From Larimichthys crocea (Eukaryota > Chordata > Actinopteri > Sciaenidae): a DNA stretch of 64,000 nt. The stretch covers positions 1,570,701 through 1,634,700 of the forward strand of contig NC_040016.1 in NCBI RefSeq assembly GCF_000972845.2. The letters are read 5' to 3'. Under the pieces are notes generated by a model. It was not told the DNA's origin. It searched no databases and saw nothing but the letters and a program-made list of their open reading frames with translations. Below are positions 53,325 through 64,000 of the stretch, piece after piece. The position numbers and the translations under genes were made by a program. Numbering within the stretch: position 1 is the stretch's first letter; each line of letters begins with the position of its first letter.

Positions 53325-53546
53325 AGAAAATCACGTGTGTGTGATCTCGCGAGACTTCCTCCGCTTGTTTGGTGAGAGTGTCAGCTGACCACACTGGGAA
53401 AATTTGTTAACGAAACTATCTCGTACAGCCATGTCCCGTATCAGTGATCAATGTATTGATCGATTACAGCGTGTACTGAAGCCATATTATTTCTAAAAAA
53501 AATATTTGACACTAGTGATACTTTTGAATCCGAGTCTACTGACCTG
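53325..53546 (+). promoter_or_regulatory. tpra1: tpra1 promoter and candidate non-coding first exon
   Basis: Contains the E-box CACGTG (53332-53337) and the palindromic core-promoter element TCTCGCGAGA (53345-53354), a known mammalian initiation motif. Two possible 5' splice sites follow: TTTG|GTGAGA (exon side to 53371) and CCTG|GTAAGA (exon side to 53546). The coding exon acceptor is at 55131, so the first exon is non-coding. Confidence 0.55.
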
Positions 53547-54487
53547 GTAAGATGTTATTGTTTTTTTTCTTACTAGCTGAACATGTCGCTACGTTGGGTC
53601 GGCGTTATTGGACGTATCACGTTTGTTTTGAGGCTAACCTGAGCCAGCCTGACTTATATAAGCAGCGGTACCTAATGTTAATAAGCAAGTCTGCGTTTGT
53701 CTGTAGTGTAAGCTCGGATAATATGATTTTAATTAATATGAAGAGGTCATCTCCCGACCGCAGCTAGCAGTCTGTAGGTAGCAGCGTTAGCTTGAACGCT
53801 GACTGAAAGTATTTATGAGACAACATACCAAGAACATTAGACTAAGTTATGAGTGGCTGCTATTATCTTTAACCAACTCCAGAGGGAGCGACTTTGAGTT
53901 GAGCCTGACCTGTGTCATATTTTTTTTGTTTACTCTAGCCAACTTGACAATGTTCCAACTGTTGAGTCAACGCTAACCAGGTTAGACTCGTTTCACAGTC
54001 TGAGAGTTCAGGAGAAAGACTCGGCGTGGCGCATAAAGCAGCCTGACTCCAAACTAAATGTTTATCTGGAAGTGGAGAAAGCTGTGACAGGTGTACGACA
54101 ACCCAGCATGTATCCCAGAGCCTTAGCAGAAGTTTGAAGTTTCTCATTAATGCTCATACGACACATGAACTGAACATGAACCTGCTTCAAAAGGAGGAAG
54201 CTGTTAGGATGAGAAGTAAAATGTCTTCCTCAGCTCTGATGTGTAATCAAATTAAGTTAATATGTAACGGAATGACAATAAAATAGACAAGGCCAAAGCT
54301 AATAGATAAGAGCTATGGATTTACATGATGGATCATTTCACAGATTAGTGAATACACACACACACATATGTATATATACAAACATACTATATAATAATAA
54401 TAATAATACATGTGTATAAACAATACACATAAGAGAATAATACCTTTAAAGATGCACAAAGATTACAGGAGGTAGTTGCACAATGTG

Positions 54488-54573
54488 AAATAAATACAAT
54501 TGCATCACTGGAAAAATAATAGCACAACACAAATAAATACAATTGCATCACTGGAAAAATAATAGCACAACAC
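54488..54573. repeat. Perfect 43-bp tandem duplication
   Basis: Bases 54488-54530 and 54531-54573 are identical 43-base units, each containing TACAATTGCATCACTGG. It lies in the first tpra1 intron about 50 bases from the second fold-back element; the surrounding A-rich sequence may be part of a retroposon. Confidence 0.9.
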
Positions 54574-54620
54574 AGTATTGTATAGTATATGAATAGTATA
54601 AACATACTGTATGTATATAC

Positions 54621-54996
54621 ACTGACCGGGCACTTTATTAGATACACTTACGTAGTCCAATGTAATCCAATACAATAACTCTGCCATTAATTCTACTTTT
54701 ACAAATCTTATAGCAGTTTATATATTATTAATTTAACTATTATGTTTACCATTAGGGTTGTAGTTTGCAGTAGTGTTAAACTGGGTTGCATTATATTGAA
54801 AGGTGTTTCTAATATTTTGGCCACCCCATTTAAATAAATATTAGAAACACCTTTTAATGTAATGCAAGACCTCAACGATTAACATAAAATATTGAAAAAT
54901 AGAATTAATAGTTACCTTTCTGACGTAAAAGTAGAATTTATTGCGGAGTTGTTGTATTGGATTGTACACGTGTACCTAAAGAAGTGGCCAGTTGGT
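54621..54996. mobile_element. Fold-back (MITE-like) element, copy 2
   Basis: Left end ACTGACCGGGCACTTTATTA and right end, read in reverse, ACCAACTGGCCACTTCTTTA, are inverted repeats, and both arms carry CAACTCTGCCAT-like sequence. The centre has its own hairpin: GGTGTTTCTAATATTT against AAATATTAGAAACACC. A CACTTTATTAG-type terminus is common in teleost non-autonomous repeats; I cannot name the superfamily. Its interior matches copy 1 in reverse complement (GTTGTAGTTTGCAGTA). Confidence 0.7.
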
Positions 54997-55141
54997 TTAT
55001 TAATAAAAGATATATAGATATTAATATAGAAATATGGTATGTGTAGAAAAGGGTTGGAGTGCTACATTATGTCACGCTGCTGTTAAAGAGTCTGACTCCT
55101 TCTTGAAATCTTAAATGTGTTCCTCCTCAGGGTCTGACACC

Positions 55142-59226
<4,085 letters not shown>

Positions 59227-61180
59227 ATTGATAAAGGGGAGAGTGGAAGAAGAGAGATGGTTATACAGCTGGACTTAATGTTGTGTGTGTGTGTGTGCGT
59301 GTGTGTGTGTTTTAGGCAGGGTGGCGATCAGCGGAGTTGGCCAAAAAAAAAAAGAGAGAGAGAGAGAAAAAAAGCAGAACATGGTGGACACCAAGAAAAT
59401 ATGCTCTTGGTCTTGCTTTGACGCCAGGATAAGTTAAATGGACACTGAAGGAGAGACCTTTGCTAGCCAATTATGTGGAGGACTGTGAATTTAGCAACTG
59501 CTTTTGTAACACTGTTGCCAGAGTGCACTGCTGCTGTAGCTCCACACTAGGAGTACTGTCCCTCATTGTGGCCCCGACAGACTCTGTATCGTTTCTGTTC
59601 CTCAGGCTCTTAAATGTGGGAGCTTACTGACTTCCCTCAGCACATTTTCTGTCATTCCAGCATCATGCAACAACAGCGCAATCCTCGATGATGATGTTTT
59701 AACCCTGTTTTAATTACACAAGTCTTCAAAGTCTAACATGACAATTCAACATCTGCACATTCCCACTAAAAGCTTTGAGTAACAGCATCTTAACTGACTT
59801 TGTTATCCGCTGCCTTGCATTACATTTGTGACTCAACAAATTTTTCTTTTTGTTTTTTTTTCTTTTACTGAATCACGGTGCCTCTCTACACAGGGCAAGG
59901 ACTAGCGCTAATTCATTTTGATAGGTGTACTTTGTCTTCTGAAATAGGTGCTGTCCCTCCTGTGAACATGTGAAAAGGTGTTAGCTTGATGTGTGTTACT
60001 GCAATATGATAAGGAAATCAATAACTCCTAAATACAGGCATTGCGTTCATGTTAAAGATGACAAACTATCTGTTAGGCTTTGCTAGAAAGTGGTTGCAAC
60101 ACAAGAACAAACATCAAATTGTGTCTCAGCTCTGAGCTCATGTCTGTCTTTTTATTTATTTTGTGCATTTGCTTTAATTTCTGATACCAGATTAATCATT
60201 CCTGCTACTGAAAGCACATTTGTTAGCTTTATAGTCATTATGGATGTGTAATTACGTGTGTGATATTCCAAATTAGCCTCTGTCACATATCAACATATCT
60301 AATTCAGCTCTGCTTGCTGCAAAAGGGTATCGTTTTACTTGAGATCTTTTTTCCCGTGTTCAGAGTTTTCCCAATTGTTATTGCAAGTGGTAAAATTAGG
60401 TTAGAAACTATTGACCAATTTTTTGGTATCAAATGATGGTATTGATAAAGTTTCATTATATAGATGTTAACGGTAAATTCCCTTTGAGCAAACGAGGCTC
60501 TGGCAGTGTCAAAGATTAATCATTTTAAAACCATGCCAAGAAGAAAACTTTACATTTTGATCGATTTTGGGCTGGTCCAAAACAGTTCTTGTTGTAGCTC
60601 TTGGTTTTACTGCAACACCTGACTTAGGTCTTTTTAAACCACCTCATATCACATTTACTTATACCTACCTACCTACCAAGGTAATATGATGTGATCAATG
60701 TATTTGTGTTTTTCCCCCTGAAGATGCTATATGCTTGGTATGAATGGATTACTGTATTAAGCTAGCAGTATTCATAGATAGTTGTGACCTGTATGCAGAA
60801 AATACAGCGTTCCATTTATTTTTTCACCATTTTAAAGCAACAAAGCAGTAAAGAAGTCATGTATTTCCAAGAAACTACAGTATTTGCCTGACTTGAAATA
60901 TTTTGGATTCAAGTTTGAGTGTCGGTGGTCACTGCTGTTTTACTTGGAGCTAGAATAGTGATTGGGAAATCAGTTTGCTGAGATCACCGGGTACGTGTTG
61001 TGAAATTAAAGTCAACTCTCTTGATAACACAAGATGTTAGATGTTGAAATCATTTTGCAAATGGTCTGTAAATTGCCTTTTTATTTAAGTGCATTGATTG
61101 TATAATATCCAGCCCATATTAATGCAATGTATTGAACATTCCTTATGACCTGCAGAATAAACCATGGACTCTTTCATCTG
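59227..61180 (+). other. tpra1: tpra1 3' untranslated region
   Basis: About 1.95 kb from the stop to beyond AATAAA (61156-61161). It begins with a (TG)n run at 59282-59310 and an A/GA-rich stretch at about 59343-59375. Contains a short (ACCT)n run near 60.66 kb. Confidence 0.6.
61156..61161 (+). terminator. tpra1: Poly(A) signal of tpra1
   Basis: Canonical AATAAA followed by a TTTGTTCTG-type downstream element, about 500 bases before the chchd6 start codon. Confidence 0.6.
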
Positions 61181-61494
61181 TTTGTTCTGGGGATAGGGCG
61201 CCACAGTGTGGTTGTTTTAGGTAATTGAGCTCTTCAAATCCATGATAGGGCTCCCCTCTGTGGCTTTTTATGGTAACTACACTGTGAAATGGCATTTTCT
61301 ACATATTTCACACATATTTCCTCGTGTCTTGCTGACGCCACTGCTTGTCCTTTATCCTGTTTCCATGTATGTTTTTTCCAATTAAAGCTTTCACAAGTCA
61401 GCCTTCACGTTAGCCAAACTGGAGTTGAACTACAATTCCCATCCACCCTTAGTCGAGTCATGGGCTGTGAATGATTTCATTCAACGAATGAGCT

Positions 61495-61668
61495 TTGAGG
61501 ATACTGCAGCGCCAGAATGACCTTTATTAAAGTGTTTCAGCCACCGGTCGCTGTGGCGGCTACTCCAGCCGCTCTGTCTCATTTATGTCTCCCTCCCTGT
61601 CCCGACACTAGACAGGGTTTTTACTATTATTTATAACCCGGTGGGGGAAAAAAAGACAGCGGGTCGAA
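61495..61668 (+). promoter_or_regulatory. chchd6: chchd6 promoter and 5' UTR
   Basis: Short GC-richer segment (CCACCGGTCGCTGTGGCGGC and nearby CpGs) between the tpra1 poly(A) signal and the chchd6 ATG. No clear TATA box. The intergenic gap is only about 500 bases. Confidence 0.45.
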
Positions 61669-62236
61669 ATGGGAGGTAACGGCAGCACGACTAGGAAAGT
61701 GTCGTTCGGACTGGACGAAGACGAGAAGGTCACAGTTATTGAAGGAGTGAAGGTAGATATGATGTGACGTACTCAATTGTTGTTGCACAGTTTGACTCGT
61801 GTTATCGGGGGGGTAGTGACTGAGGCTAATAACGGGGAGCTAGTTGGGCTTTTGCGGTGGTGTCGGTCAAGCAGAAAGCTGACAGGTCCCATGTCCTCGC
61901 ATGACCCCGGTCATACCCCCTCCTCCTCCTCTCTCTCTCCATTACACCCGGGTTACTGTTACTTTCTCAGGTTAGTAGGTTAACTCACCCTTACAGCAGC
62001 TTGATAAGTCGGTATGTCACCAACACTCAGGGGGTTAGTCAGCTATTTGAATGACTTAGACACAGACAGTTTCAGTTTCACTAACACAGTGTGACTTGTG
62101 TTCATGTGTTGGTCAGTGTAAGATCAGGCTGGTTGCCAGGTTTCTGCTCAAGGGCACTTCAGCAGGTTGTATGATGGCCTCTTTAACCAGTCAGTCTTTT
62201 TTCTACTGCTTATTATAAGAGGTTTATTTATAGATT

Positions 62237-62280
<44 letters not shown>

Positions 62281-63814
62281 TACTTTATTTATCCCAAGCT
62301 GGGAAATTATAGTGCAGCAGCATTACACAAAGTGACAAGTGACAACAAAGAATAAAAATATACTATAAAGCAAAATATACATAATAAAATATCAAAAAAG
62401 CAATAGTAAATACGATAAAATAAAATATATTGTACAGAGGTATATACAGCAGTACAGAGGTATATACAGCAGTTTGTGTGTGTGCACATTTGTTCATTCT
62501 CAAATTTCCGTCCAGCTCTCAGAGGATGTGCTCCGGCGGATGAGGGAATCTCAGGGGTATGACAGCGCCAAGCCACCACCATCTTTGCCAGACAGTCTCA
62601 AACCACCGTCAAGTAAGTCAAAGACATTTCCTTTCTCACAGAGCTCCCATTGGGAGCCTCACTATGTCAGCAAACATGTGGCTGATGAGAACAGTAGGTC
62701 AGTTTACTGCTGTGTGACTTTTTCCACATTGTTTGTTATGAAAACTGTGTCATTTATGTGCTCAAAATTTAAGAGCAAGCATAACAGATATTAAAATATT
62801 CTTGCATTTACTTTACATTTAGCTGTTACTTGAGTCAAAGTTATGGCCAGTGTTAGTCTTACTATAATAGTTTAGTTTGTAAGATAGATGTGATGCCCAC
62901 AGGGGATGTGATTGACCAGGTTTTAATCTCTTTGTTGCTCTTCCTACTCTGTTCTGCATTCTGATCCATATTACAATCACCAATAATACTGATATTGATC
63001 CAAATTTATTTATCCTTATTGATTTTCAGGTCCAAAACCAACGAGTCCCTCCACTACAGAAGTACATGAAGAAATGCGCAAAAAGTGGGTGCTCCTCATG
63101 TCAAAATCACTGCCCATTTTTGTTGTTATTCAGACATGTGGTGGCCTGCTGTAACTTAGTGTAATGTATTAAATGATTAATTATTATTTGGACTTAACGT
63201 GTCGATTATAACTTCAGCTTGATAAATGCAGAATATTTGATCCTATCTTATATTTTCCTATAATTAAGTTGGGCCTTCTGTGTTGACACAGGCAGCTAGT
63301 AGCCAGTGGTGGTGATAGATGTGTAAAATAGCTGGCACTTAATGCTAATGTGTAATGTTTATAGAGAATGTACACATGTCGGGTGGCCTGTCAACACTGC
63401 CCGTGTTGATTTACTCTGTCTGTATAGCAGGCATGTTGCTATGTTCCTGGAATGCTCATAGAGTATCCTGAGCCTCTATAGATTTACAAGTTGGCAAGGC
63501 CCACAGTTTTTACCCTCTCGCTGTAAAGACTACATTAAAACATTCATGTATTTGAATGTAGGTTCATGTGTAGTCTCTCTGTGTGAACAAGGCCGTGCAT
63601 GTCTAGCAGTCCGTCTCTGCTGAAGGTTAAAACCGTTCTTATCTTTCTCTACTTTAGTTATGAGCGTCAACAGGCGCTGGTGCAGGAGCAGTTGGCCCAG
63701 CTGGCCCAGAGGGAGAGAGAGTCAGCAACAACCACAGGCCTGGATGAGCTGAACCCTGCCCTCATCATCGAGAAAGCAAAGGCTCATGAAGAGCAAGAAA
63801 AGGCCAAGATACTG
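61669..63814 (+). CDS. chchd6: MICOS complex subunit Mic25 (CHCHD6), N-terminal part; 3' end outside window
   Basis: Exons 61669-61752, 62516-62612, 63030-63084 and 63658-63814 give 131 residues; the last ends in phase 0 at CTG|GTGAGT and the gene continues past base 64000. It starts MGGNGSTTRKVSFGLDEDEK; MGG fits N-myristoylation known for the Mic19/Mic25 pair, and RKVSFGLDEDEKV...GVKLSEDVLRRM is the DUF737-type opening of this family. The last exon is charged and helical (YERQQALVQEQLAQLAQRER), matching the coiled coil before the CHCH domain, which would lie downstream. Mic19/Mic25 bind mitofilin at the inner membrane and support cristae junctions. CHCHD6 is preferred over CHCHD3 because tpra1 is adjacent and because of the exon-four sequence. 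Confidence 0.88.
62220..62515 (-). mobile_element. Retroposon 3' end with GATA tail in chchd6 intron 1
   Basis: (GATA)n at 62236-62280 is followed by TACTTTATTTATCCCAAGCT. Read on the minus strand this is AATTTCCCAGCTTGGGATAA, ATAAAG and (TATC)n, the familiar 3' terminus of abundant fish LINE/SINE elements, whose tail supplies AATAAA. The minus-strand body upstream (GCTGCTGCACTATAATTTCC, TTGTGTAATGCTG) is T-rich. A 20-base TACAGAGGTATATACAGCAG unit is tandemly repeated near 62434-62473. The 5' limit is unclear and the intron acceptor sits just beyond it. Confidence 0.6.
62613..63657 (+). other. chchd6: chchd6 introns 2 and 3
   Basis: Non-coding sequence around the 55-base exon 63030-63084. 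The donor of that exon is GTGGGT, a weaker site than its neighbours. No further feature seen. Confidence 0.6.
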
Positions 63815-64000
63815 GTGAGTGATGCTTTTTAGGTCTATACCATGTGTTGGGGGTTGTGTTTTCTTCTAGTGGGCCTGATGAGTTGTACTTTTTTTGTACT
63901 GAAAACTTTTGATTTGATAATTTACACTTTGCCAAGAAGCAGACCTGCTCTATTACACAGAAGCTGTGACGACGCTCCTTTAGCATCTATTCAGTCAAAT
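63815..64000 (+). other. chchd6: Start of a chchd6 intron running off the window
   Basis: Intronic sequence after donor GTGAGT; no additional exon visible before the window end. Confidence 0.6.

Noticed and set aside
62236..62280. GATA repeat as a possible CRISPR-like array
   Set aside because: Simple tetranucleotide tail of a retroposon, with no spacers.

Overview
The window is vertebrate nuclear DNA, almost certainly from a ray-finned (teleost) fish. Its genes have many small coding exons with clean GT-AG junctions, the introns are AT-rich and carry CA/TG microsatellites, and the proteins are close to human orthologues but diverged. The first four genes match a human chromosome 20q11-q12 neighbourhood (DLGAP4, TGIF2, MYL9, LPIN3). 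The last two match human 3q21 (TPRA1, CHCHD6). No operon, prophage, CRISPR array or other prokaryotic system is present. I joined exons by reading frame and splice consensus, not from transcript data.

Layout. 1-20.9 kb: 3' half of dlgap4 (+), a postsynaptic scaffold, with seven coding exons, a gypsy-type gag relic and a possible internal promoter in its first visible intron, and a 3' UTR of about 4.2 kb. 21.2-29.7 kb: a TGIF-type TALE homeobox gene (+), tgif2 by position, with an unusually long Pro/Ser/Ala/Thr-rich C-terminal tail. An 81-base run of G lies just before its last exon. 30.1-34.6 kb: myl9 (-), smooth-muscle/non-muscle myosin regulatory light chain, tail-to-tail with tgif2, with a recognisable first exon and CArG-like promoter boxes. 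37.0-49.2 kb: a lipin phosphatidate phosphatase (+), probably lpin3, head-to-head with myl9, about 1,011 residues.

49.5-53.0 kb: a single-coding-exon RING / coiled-coil / PRY-SPRY ubiquitin ligase (+) without a B-box. 53.3-61.2 kb: tpra1 (+), a seven-transmembrane protein; its putative promoter lies between two related fold-back mobile elements in opposite orientations. 61.5 kb to the end: the 5' part of chchd6 (+), a MICOS subunit (Mic25), running off the window.

The genes do not form one pathway. They are neighbours by conserved synteny, and the ligase gene sits where the 20q-like and 3q-like blocks meet. I found no new biological system. The most unusual items are the TGIF tail with a retained CtBP-type motif, the poly-G tract, the paired fold-back elements around the tpra1 promoter, and the enlarged middle exon of the lipin.
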